Assembly (NCBI RefSeq): GCF_000003605.2 | Contig: NW_003156751.1 | Coordinates: forward strand, 139,376-178,360 | Direction of reading: 5' to 3' | DNA length: 38,985 nucleotides | Origin: Saccoglossus kowalevskii | Lineage: Eukaryota; Hemichordata; Enteropneusta; Harrimaniidae | In this document: positions 8,901-16,100 of the stretch, one piece after another | Numbering within the stretch: the stretch's first letter is position 1 | How the letters are laid out: the number at the start of each line of letters is the position of its first letter | The notes under the pieces: model-generated | Told to the model about the DNA's origin: nothing | What the model saw: the letters and a program-made list of their open reading frames with translations, nothing else | Database searches by the model: none | Made by a program: the position numbers and the translations under genes

Positions 8901-10986
8901 CTACGGTTTGTGTACAGATTTTATTATATTTATTATAATTATGTTCCACTTGTTTTATGGTGAATATCATTCACTTTCAGTTGGTGGATGTGTGGTTGGT
9001 GACATGTACTACTTAAATGGTGCCGTTGTAGTTCATAACGACTGCGAAATTTGGTAAAGACAAACGGCATTCTTATTAATATTAAACTTGTGTGAATAAT
9101 GCCAGTGTGTATTATATTGAAATTAATCGATATTAATCGAGTCGAGTAAATACTAATATTGTAATTGATTTTACGATATATCACAATGATATTTATATGA
9201 TCGAAGCAGGGTACTACTATGCTTAGATGAAGGTATCACGTGAAAAGCTCCGGGTAGACGTTGATGTCTTTATTATTAACTGTTTTACAGCCGCTGTAGT
9301 AATGGGCAATGGCAGTGTGAAAATATCTGTGATAAGGGTAAGATATCTAAATTCGTATACTTTGCCTCGTTATAAATTATAACACTATATATATGAAATA
9401 CTAATCCCAAATCAGATTTTAAGTGTCGATTAAAAAACGATACATATTTAATGTAATTTTGAATTATTAAATTAGAGGTGTGTCTGTTTGATCTGCCCTT
9501 CGCAAGAGATGGAGACGGGACGATATTATGCGGTGGACCACGACCACTACGGTGTCCTCGTGGATATACATGTACCCAAATAGAAGGTAGTGAGTACGCG
9601 GCGTGTTGTTTGGATAGACCAGGTAGGTAGCAAAACTTTTATTGGAGCTAGAATTCAACCAGATTATTTGTTCGTACATTGTTTCATTAAATAATTCTTA
9701 AAGAGAAGTATTAGGATGTTTATTTTGTTTTACTCGGTCACAGTTAGGAATTTAGGGTAGGAATATTTCCTCAACCTGCATATAACATCCATACCTACCA
9801 CAAAGACACGTCTTTATTGGTGTATTTATGAACATGATAAAAAAAATGCTGATTGGCAATCTTGGGGATTATCAGTTGCACGTCGATGTTCTTCTTTACA
9901 GATGACGGATGTCCTTGCCCAATCATACCACCTGCAGCAGCTCCACAATGCCTCCTAGACTGTACGCCATGTGAAGTTACGTCATCCTCTATATGCTGTG
10001 TGAGTGATGGATATTGTCAGATCGGATGTACTGGATTCGTAAACACCCTAGGTATGGCTTTTGGAATTATTCTTGCGTCAGGTTATACGACACTGCTGTC
10101 TGCTTATTCCCAACTATGTTTTTATTTGTGCTGAATAATATGAAAGTATACAGTCCACGCAATGAATCTGTAATTTTGTTTGTTTATTGTAGGATATTGC
10201 GAGCACGATTGTGTTTTCTATAACGATCGAGAGACTCGCTATGATACGGAAATGTGCGAAATATGGTCAGTGAAACATACAGTGATGTTTTTCATTTCCC
10301 AAATTGCATTTTTGCTCGGCTGTGCGTGACTGATTTGTACTTACTACTTAAACACCGAAATGAAATAAGAAGATTATCCATCCTTATGGATATTAATAAT
10401 TTTCATGTATGACGTTTTTAAGAACAATTTGGGTCAATATGTGATTCTAAATTCTTTGATTGTACTTTGCTTGCAGTACGTGTGACCGCGGTGAATGGAG
10501 TTGCATCCTAGACCTTGACTGTGGTAAGAATTCTCATAATCTTTGTAAAAAGTAAAATAGTAGTTTGGTAGTTTTTTTGCATGTTCCATGTAATATGCTG
10601 TATGTGTCGGGTTGGTGCGTGTCTCTATGGGTAACTAGATGCGTGCTCCGTGTAATAAGCTATATGTGTCGGCGTCGGTGTATCTATGGGTGACTTGATG
10701 TGTGTTTCGTGTAATATAAGTGTAATTAAACCTCAGACTAGTAATACAATTACAAATGTATTACTAGCCTGCGATTAAACTCATAATTTAACTGCATCTT
10801 ATCATCATTTCAGATCCGTGTTGTCTCGCGCCTGATCGAGGTCCATGTTTGGCTATTTCTACCAGATGGTTTTTTGACTGCGCAGCTAATGAATGCAAGG
10901 AATTTAAATATGGTGGTTGTGGTGGCAATGCTAATAATTTCCTGACATTGGAACAATGCCAGATGAAGTGTGAACCTAGTGAGTAG
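2894..10986 (+). CDS. Gene 1: secreted multidomain WAP/VWC/lustrin/Kunitz protein
   Basis: The gene joins 19 exons: 2894-2987, 3347-3517, 4036-4230, 4391-4463, 4623-4675, 4789-4959, 5582-5651, 6529-6578, 6914-7072, 7782-7851, 8186-8232, 8435-8620, 8981-9053, 9291-9337, 9476-9622, 9902-10051, 10193-10265, 10477-10523 and 10814-10986. The sum is 2049 nt, giving 682 residues plus stop. Every module boundary is phase 1; the only other phase is a phase-2 intron inside each VWC-like module. Domain order by residue: signal peptide 1-25, YCGGC domain 32-88, WAP 89-153, four VWC/lustrin pairs 154-535, nine-Cys WAP-like 536-585, VWC 586-625, Kunitz 626-682. Known families with these modules are secreted matrix, mucus or shell/cuticle proteins, often protease-inhibitor-like. 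The function is inferred, not demonstrated. The last exon may instead splice on (donor at 10979) into gene 2 exons. Possible poly(A) signals lie at 11678 and 11735. Confidence 0.8.
3347..3517 (+). CDS. Gene 1 exon: YCGGC cysteine-rich domain
   Basis: The exon is phase 1-1 and 57 codons long. It encodes the pattern VQCFVNPC ... AICEAYPDATC ... YCGGCYAEFY followed by a final VYC. This pattern (C-x-NPC-x3-C-x-A-x-P-x-A-x-C-x4-YCGGC) recurs in secreted marine invertebrate proteins, commonly next to Kunitz and WAP domains; I do not know an established function. Acceptor ATACAG at 3341-3346, donor GTAAGT at 3518. Confidence 0.8.
4036..4230 (+). CDS. Gene 1 exon: WAP four-disulfide-core domain
   Basis: The exon is phase 1-1 and 65 codons long. 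It encodes LGSCP, an extended loop, then RRCVIDCDHDGDCDGTQKCC and a closing C-x3-C-x-PP. All eight WAP cysteines are present, including the CC pair and the DC-x-D-x-DC core. WAP domains are secreted protease-inhibitor or antimicrobial folds. The loop between C1 and C2 is long and carries an N-glycosylation sequon (NIT). The donor is GTAAGC at 4231. Confidence 0.9.
4391..4675 (+). CDS. Gene 1 exons: VWC-like module 1 (split)
   Basis: Two exons, 4391-4463 and 4623-4675, make one half-VWC-like module: G-C-F-x-DG ... DCAL, then C-V-C-L-K-TG ... C. The internal phase-2 intron splits the Cys codon (TG|T). The second exon keeps the reading frame only if it ends at 4675 and uses a GC donor (G|GCAAGT). 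The nearest GT donor, four bases later, would give phase 2 and put the next exon out of frame. VWC modules bind growth factors or matrix partners in many secreted proteins. Confidence 0.75.
4789..4959 (+). CDS. Gene 1 exon: lustrin-type Cys-rich repeat 1
   Basis: The exon is phase 1-1, 57 codons. It encodes TGPCPG ... PVFCDN ... DACPKGYFC ... GYSVCCPE. The pattern C ... C ... CP-x-GY-x-C ... VCCP is that of the lustrin cysteine-rich repeat (Pfam Lustrin_cystein type), found in nacre and cuticle-associated proteins. This is the most canonical copy of the four. Donor GTAATA at 4960. Confidence 0.8.
5036..5560. repeat. Intronic ~50-bp minisatellite interrupted by an insertion
   Basis: Within one gene 1 intron, segments near 5036, 5361 and 5411 share the motif TCGG(T/C)(A/G)AG(T/C)AGT(G/A)TT followed by similar cytosine-rich text. 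They form a decayed array with roughly 50-bp spacing. The GC-rich segment 5105-5343 sits inside the array and looks like a later insertion. Confidence 0.45.
5105..5343. mobile_element. GC-rich MITE, hAT-like ends
   Basis: A roughly 239-bp GC-rich island sits in an otherwise AT-rich intron. Its right end, read inward on the minus strand, begins CAGTGGCGGTGACAC. Its left end begins CAGAGGTGGCGGCACGAC. These imperfect inverted ends resemble the CAGTGGCGG termini common in non-autonomous hAT elements. I could not find a convincing 8-bp target-site duplication (flanks GTCTTCTG and CTCTGTAA differ), so the left end may be altered. It encodes no transposase. Confidence 0.45.
5582..6578 (+). CDS. Gene 1 exons: VWC-like module 2 (split)
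   Basis: Exons 5582-5651 and 6529-6578 encode SCFYNGMKIPHGTVFFDECAL, then C-QCIDGAVLC ... LLC. The Cys codon is split TG|C by a phase-2 intron of about 880 bp, which otherwise holds nothing I recognise. Entry and exit are phase 1. The pattern C-F/Y-x-G ... G ... D-x-C ... C-x-C is the core of a VWC-like fold, shorter than a full VWC domain. Confidence 0.8.
6914..7072 (+). CDS. Gene 1 exon: lustrin-type Cys-rich repeat 2
   Basis: The exon is phase 1-1, 53 codons. It encodes PPCGWSRP ... QWCASG ... GNCPIGYHC ... GYGVCCP. All six pattern cysteines are present, including the CC pair. Acceptor TATTATAG ends at 6913; donor GTAAGT at 7073. It is followed by about 700 bp of intron without recognisable content. 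Confidence 0.8.
7782..8232 (+). CDS. Gene 1 exons: VWC-like module 3 (split, Cys replaced by Trp)
   Basis: Exons 7782-7851 and 8186-8232 encode MCWYRGRFYWNGAVIIVDCHI, then W-ICRHGYWSIMWFSIC. The intron sits at the same place and phase as in the other copies, but the split codon is TG|G (Trp) instead of a Cys codon. One conserved cysteine is therefore missing here. The module is otherwise intact and in frame. Confidence 0.75.
8435..8620 (+). CDS. Gene 1 exon: degenerate lustrin-type repeat 3
   Basis: The exon is phase 1-1, 62 codons, with GTAAGT at 8621. It encodes AVFCGDIPE, DRCTEDKFC and VAVCVRK, matching the spacing of the other lustrin-type repeats. The first cysteine is gone and the usual CC pair is a single Cys followed by Val. 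The frame is open and splice sites are good, so this is a diverged but expressed-looking copy, not a broken exon. Confidence 0.7.
8981..9337 (+). CDS. Gene 1 exons: VWC-like module 4 (split)
   Basis: Exons 8981-9053 and 9291-9337 encode GGCVVGDMYYLNGAVVVHND-C, then C-RCSNGQWQCENIC. The phase-2 intron again splits a Cys codon (TG|C). Of the copies, this one is closest to a textbook VWC start, with the C-x2-G-x-Y-x2-G form. Confidence 0.8.
9476..9622 (+). CDS. Gene 1 exon: lustrin-type Cys-rich repeat 4
   Basis: The exon is phase 1-1, 49 codons. It encodes EVCLFDLPFARDG, TILCGGPRPLRCPRGYTC and YAACCLDRP. The pattern cysteines and the CP-x-GY-x-C core are intact. The donor is GTAGGT at 9623. 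Confidence 0.8.
9902..10051 (+). CDS. Gene 1 exon: nine-cysteine WAP-like domain
   Basis: The exon is phase 1-1, 50 codons. It encodes DDGCPCP, a Pro/Ala-rich linker, QCLLDCTPCEV, ICC, YC and GCTGF. The order C ... C-x3-C-x2-C-x7-CC-x5-C-x3-C resembles a WAP core with changed spacing and one additional cysteine in the opening CPC. Gene 2 exon 15007-15153 is its close paralogue. I cannot name an established family for it. Confidence 0.7.
10193..10523 (+). CDS. Gene 1 exons: VWC-like module 5 (split)
   Basis: Exons 10193-10265 and 10477-10523 encode GYCEHDCVFYNDRETRYDTE followed by C-EI, then C-TCDRGEWSC ... DC. The Cys codon is split TG|T. The first exon is very close to gene 2 exon 15357-15429 (shared GYCEHDC-x-FY-x-DRETR), much closer than to the other modules in gene 1. 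Confidence 0.8.
10578..10725. repeat. ~60-bp tandem repeat, about 2.4 copies
   Basis: Copies start at 10578, 10640 and 10699 and share TG(C/T)(A/G)TG-TCCGTGTAATA followed by TATGTGTCGG and TCTATGGGT. The array lies in the intron before the Kunitz exon. Confidence 0.7.
10738..10767. repeat. 11-bp perfect inverted repeat
   Basis: The arms CTAGTAATACA (10738-10748) and TGTATTACTAG (10757-10767) are exact reverse complements around an 8-base loop. It adjoins the preceding tandem repeat. It could be a small transposon relic; no target duplication is evident. Confidence 0.7.
10814..10986 (+). CDS. Gene 1 exon: Kunitz domain with two extra Cys, then stop
   Basis: The exon encodes a Kunitz fold: CC-LAPDRGPC, RWFFDC, NECKEFKYGGCGGNANNF, and C-x3-C. 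The six usual cysteines are present, plus one after the first Cys and one before NEC, which could form a fourth disulfide. The residue after the second canonical Cys (P1) is Leu. In frame the exon ends with a TAG at 10984-10986. A good donor (A|GTGAGT, 10979) also gives phase 1, the same phase as every other module, so read-through splicing into gene 2 modules is possible. Confidence 0.85.
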
Positions 10987-11677
10987 GATTACGTAACTTT
11001 GTTATATATGGTTTATTTTGAACCATAAATTATACGCAAATGTTGTGGGTTTTTTTTCAATTCTAGCACCCACATGATTGGCCACGACGAATCAGTGCCC
11101 TTCTATGCTTTACAGAAGAATGCTATATTTGCATATTTTTTGGGCAATATCAAAATAGGACTATCATTATTTATACACGATGTCATGGTTTTAGTTGAAT
11201 GAACTGCCCCAGTGACTAAACATAACAACAACAACAATCCCTAAACTAATACAGCCAGATACATAATAATGAAGTAGATAAATCCAAACAATATTTTGAA
11301 ACATTTAACGAAGATACATAAAACCTCGCAACAAAAACAATAATGACAATTTACCAAATTAATTAGATACTCAGTGGACACAATACAGATAAAATAAGTA
11401 ATGTAGTTGAATGAGTTTGTGTCATTATGTCATTTATTTTTCACTTCCACGCCGCCAAGAAAGTAGTCTTTATTATAGGGTGAGATATTATGTCATTTAA
11501 CGATTTGCCCAGACGGACTTGAACAAATACCACTCGCTACTGTTGGCACAGATGAGTTGCACAACGTATAGAAGATTTAGACAGTGGAAAACACAAAGTG
11601 CGTGCCATACAGCTTAGCAAGAACAATTGATAGACTCAAAGATGTTAAAACGTATTTATGAAATTCAAACCACTGAA

Positions 11678-11740
11678 AATAAACACATAGCATGGAAGTC
11701 CATGCTCAACACAAAAACACTATTTATATACCTAAATAAA
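11678..11740 (+). terminator. Candidate poly(A) signals for gene 1
   Basis: AATAAA occurs at 11678-11683 and at 11735-11740, giving a 3' UTR of about 700 bases if gene 1 ends at the TAG at 10984. AATAAA is common in AT-rich sequence, so this is weak support. Confidence 0.3.
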
Positions 11741-11987
11741 AAAAATATCCAGATGTGAAATAATCATAGTATTTTATTACATTTAGAATGGTGCTGTTGG
11801 TGGATGTCCAGGCATATATGCTTAAAACAACAAACAACAAACATGCATACAGTATGTGTATAAAACAAAACATCTGGGCTGCACATTGTGCTCACTAAAT
11901 GAATTAATAAGGGATCGGTTTTGATTTTGTTCTTTTGTTTTGTCTTTTTTCCAACCAAATTTTGGACATATGGATACTGAATATAAT

Positions 11988-12137
11988 AGTAATTATTTCA
12001 AGCACGCTCACTCAAGTGAAAGAACCTTGGTTCATCAGTGTGGAGAAAAACAATACAGTGTATTTCATAAACCTGAGATATGTGTTAACAAACAAACACT
12101 TCTGCTTGATCTCCATGCTGGACATATTTGTGTATAA
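11988..12137 (+). pseudogene. Degraded C2H2 zinc-finger-like fragment
   Basis: One frame reads HSSERTLVHQCGEKQYSVF, then CVNKQTLLLDLHAGH. This recalls a C2H2 finger with its H-x-GEKPY linker followed by a finger ending L-x2-L-x2-H-x3-H, but the cysteine pair is disrupted. No start, splice or flanking finger supports a working gene. It may be a relic of a finger gene or a transposon. Chance similarity is possible. Confidence 0.3.
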
Positions 12138-12605
12138 CACATTTTATCACGAGAACACAGACTAGCGAAAATGTGACACGCTCCCCGTGAGAAAACGCAT
12201 TATAATGACTGAAAAATGCTAAATGCGGTCCACCTAACACGAATACGTAAAATGTTGCTACTAACATTGTCCCATTTTCTTCTCAATGGGAACAATGAAT
12301 AAAATGTTGCCGAGCGGAAATTAATTTATAACAACAATGAGGTGTACTTACCTTTGTGTATGAATCGATCAAACCACCAAACATCACAAAGTAACTAGAA
12401 ATCGCAATATGGGCGGAACTGTAACCAGGTTTATGATTGAATTAGTTTAATTACCTCAATATGGAATATAAATATTTAAATTAATCTAAAACTGTCGATT
12501 TTTTCATAGTTTGTATTGAAAATAATATAATTGTTTGCCATTACGAATTGTTGTACGTTAATTACAAGAATGCGTCATAGAAATTGCTTGCCTAATTCAG
12601 AGCCT

Positions 12606-12643
12606 TATAAAGTCATATCAACTTGGCAGATTTTGTCAGTGTG
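12606..12643 (+). promoter_or_regulatory. Candidate TATA/initiator promoter of gene 2
   Basis: TATAAA at 12606-12611 lies 32 bases before the A of an initiator-like TCAGTG (A at 12638). This is the spacing expected of a TATA promoter. A donor-like GTAAGT begins at 12688, so a non-coding first exon of about 50 bases (12638-12687) could splice to an acceptor at 13024-13025 (ACTAG) just before ATG 13050. Confidence 0.45.
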
Positions 12644-13049
12644 ACTTATTTGCACTTCGTGTGCCCTGTCATAATCTATTGTCTGTAGTAAGTATTCACA
12701 TTAGTGATTATTATCGAGAATAGTTTATATAAATATATTGTGCTTTTGCAGAACTAGTTCATTTTTTTATTCCATACGTTTTTCTTGTAAAAATGTTAAT
12801 ATGTGCTTTACGGGGTCGTGCGACTTGTCATTTAATTGACGAACACTTCTGCTTGTTATATTAGTTAAAATGCTGTTACACGTCACCTTCGCCAGTCTAT
12901 TAGGGATATAATTCTATAGTAGTTAACATATCGTCTTGTTTATGCGATTGTTGTTCGTCTGAGCAGTTATTTTCAATATATATATATATATATATAAATA
13001 AATAACGGCTTTATTAATATACTAGGTACTTGTACGTAGAGTAAGAGAT

Positions 13050-13110
13050 ATGAAGTTTCTAATTCCTGGATTGGTTGTAACTCTAATTCTAACAATTGTA
13101 ACAGCGCAAG
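13050..13110 (+). CDS. Gene 2 exon: signal peptide
   Basis: ATG 13050 starts MKFLIPGLVVTLILTIVTAQ, a short basic start and a long hydrophobic run ending in TAQ, a typical cleavage context similar to the AAQ of gene 1. The donor is GTAAGA at 13111, phase 1, and joins in frame to the exon at 15007. The 1.9-kb intron that follows holds only anonymous AT-rich sequence and an unassigned antisense frame. Confidence 0.75.
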
Positions 13111-16100
13111 GTAAGACAAGAAATACTGAATTAGTTCCGCTTCATCGAAGATACTGGACCGGAGTTCGTCTTGTAGGTTATTTTCCACCATCGTCTGTCC
13201 ACCAGCAATTAGAATTTTGCCTAGGCTGATAGTATATTTCAAGGAATCCATAGCTACAAAGTCGTTCAAACTTGGACATTTTAAAGTGAGATTCAAGTTT
13301 GTCACATATAATTTAGTTTCCGCAACGTGTACTGCGTGCGTGACACGCATCCAGTGAAGCTCGCGTACAGCACTAAATCGCGGCACGTCTTCTCCTCAGC
13401 CACCAGGCATCCCAAAACGATCGTTTAATAATCTAGCTTATTTCGTGCAGCGAAACCCTTCCACGCCGTATCATGTCACACAGCGTAACCATTGGGGAGA
13501 AATACCAAAAGATCTAGTAGTACACTAGTGAAAGTAATAATGCTGTACTATCTGTAATTATCGACCTTTTTTCTCCGAATTGTATTTTTAATTAAGAATT
13601 TTTGTGTCATTACTGCCAGTTTGTAACAACCTTCGTGTCACTGGTGTCCGGTGGTTGACTATGTTAGTACAGTAAGGATAGCGACTTACCAGATTTGTCC
13701 CAACACTTCAAATAGTTTTTAAGGAATTCTGAAGTTGTCATTGCTACACACATACAATGCAGACATGCATAGTCTGTACTATCTCACATAGAATATGTTA
13801 AATTACTGTCAAATAGACGGCATTTCCTCCATCTACTAATGCGCAACGGATTTTCTGGAAGCATCCTGGTCATAAACGTCTAGCACCGTCCTAGATCGGC
13901 GACAAAAGAGGCATGCAAATTATGTTAAAAGTAAATTAAAGAGATGTGAACAAACGTAAACCACCAAATTATTCACTACAACTTAAAAAATACGATTTTG
14001 TGTTGTTTCGATGTTCTTTCTGAAAATTTGTGGTACTTCCGTATTTATAGGTAATGAAAGGGTCCCGATTTATGATTGATTGCTAAGCTAATGATTACGT
14101 CATCTTACTGCCTATTTCAACATGTTGTTTATTTACATGGCATGTCGCTTGTGTTATTGTGAGTCGTCTCTTTGGTTTTTACATATAACATAAATTTAAA
14201 TATATATATATGAATAATTATAATTTAGTATTGTCTTTATTCTGTTCAATTTGAACATTCAGATATAGATGTTGTAAACTAAAATCTATTTGATAGAGTA
14301 CAGTATGTAGTATATTGAACCTGTATTTAATGATAAATATTAGTGTAACTAAAACACGCCATCACCAAATGGGAATGAACTGAGTTCTACTTGTGGCGGA
14401 CGACTGAAATTTTCAAAATAAATCTTGAATTTTCAGAGTATAATATTCCAGCATACTGCATCCTCCTAAAGGATTTCTGAATAAATATTAAGGCGTGAAA
14501 ACGGATGATCCAGATACCAAATAGTCACTGGTAAAAATATAGTAGTAGTAGTGATTGTAGTAACAGTAGCAATAGAATTATCAAAAGTAACATGGGAATC
14601 ACAGAGTAAACAATAGTTGAGAGCACTAGTTATGAAAATAATAGCACTGTTTAATACTAATGGTAGCAGAAATATAATTATATCTATGTTCTTAACTGAC
14701 AAAATAAAAGATATACCTAGCACTAGTCCTTGTTTTTAACATATACATGTAGTTAATTTTATTTTATCCCAGTACATGCATTCCATTTGTGTAGTTGAAC
14801 ACGGATATTGTAATATAACCTACAATGAAACATAACATGCGTTTCGTGTATCTAGAAATTCAACATTGAACCTTCCCAATTCTATTCTCAAAGGCAAATT
14901 ACCAAACCTAAATTTAGCAAGACGGGATCTGTCTGACCTCTAATATAACTAAAATATAAGAAATTCAATAATATTATCTAAATAATATCATGTTTTTTCT
15001 CTGTAGATGATGGCTGCCCTTGTCCTCGCATTCCTGCTAATGTTATTCCGGTTTGTCTCGAAAACTGCTCGCCTTGTGAGGTGACCACAGTCTCTGTATG
15101 CTGTTTAGATGAAGATTGTCCACACGGATGCACTGGATTTGATAATACTGCAGGTACGATTAATTAAGTACCACTAACGTGAACCGTAATACTAATATCA
15201 TCATTACTAATATATTCAGATATACATCGTACTCTGCATTTCGATGACGTATTTGTTATATCAGTCTCTATAGTTGGACATGTACATGTTCAGTTTAGTA
15301 TATTTGGAGAAGGTAAAGATCACATTCATTAATATCAAACACGTTTTTTTACACAGGATATTGCGAACATGACTGCGAGTTCTACGAAGATCGCGAAACT
15401 CGAATTGATAGCGATTCATGCGAAATATGGTCAGTATGATTTATTTACAAATGGTTTTACAAAAGATTTATTTTTGTACATACCGATCTGTTGTTTTTTT
15501 CTTGGGACGATTAGCCCCAGTTTATTCTCGTGTAATTAAGGAACATGTTAGTGTTATCAAATACATTCCCGGTTTTGGGCGTGTATTGGTAACATGAATA
15601 CTAGTTTAGGGGAAATTAAATCAGAGGCCTATATACAACCGCAAGAGATATGACCATCGCAGTTGAAGGAAATACATATTCGTGCGTGATTGAGGTTGGG
15701 ATAGAAATGGTGCATCGCTTTATAATTTCACATGTTTTCACCTGAAATGTATTTTAATGGATATAATTCCCCACAGCTCTCCAAAAAATATTGTGTAAAA
15801 TCATAACGAGATTATCAGCTAGGATTTTAGAAGTCCATTCTGTCTTCATGGACCAATCAGACTATGGGGATCATTATTACTTGCGCTGTTCCGATTTGAG
15901 TCAATTACTCTGAAAGTCCATTCTTATATTGCGTTATATTATTTGCAGTACATGTGTCAGTGGTACATGGGATTGTTTCCGGGATCCACGTTGTGGTAAG
16001 TTTCTAGTAACTTTTCATCTTTTATCAATCACAACAACATATCACTCATAGCTTGTATATCATAATTTCAGTCCTTCCGATTCCTTCCTGAAAATCAAAA

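Larger units (their letters stand above)
10987..13025. other. Region between gene 1 and gene 2
   Basis: No exon of the modular type was found. The region holds possible gene 1 poly(A) signals (AATAAA at 11678 and 11735), a degraded zinc-finger-like frame near 11990-12137, and the gene 2 promoter and candidate non-coding first exon at 12606-12687. A TA microsatellite lies at about 12977-12997. Confidence 0.5.

Noticed and set aside
12973-13386. 137-codon antisense frame over the gene 2 signal exon and intron
   Set aside because: No recognisable domain, it ends in a TA microsatellite-derived Ile/Tyr run, and it overlaps a well-supported exon on the other strand.
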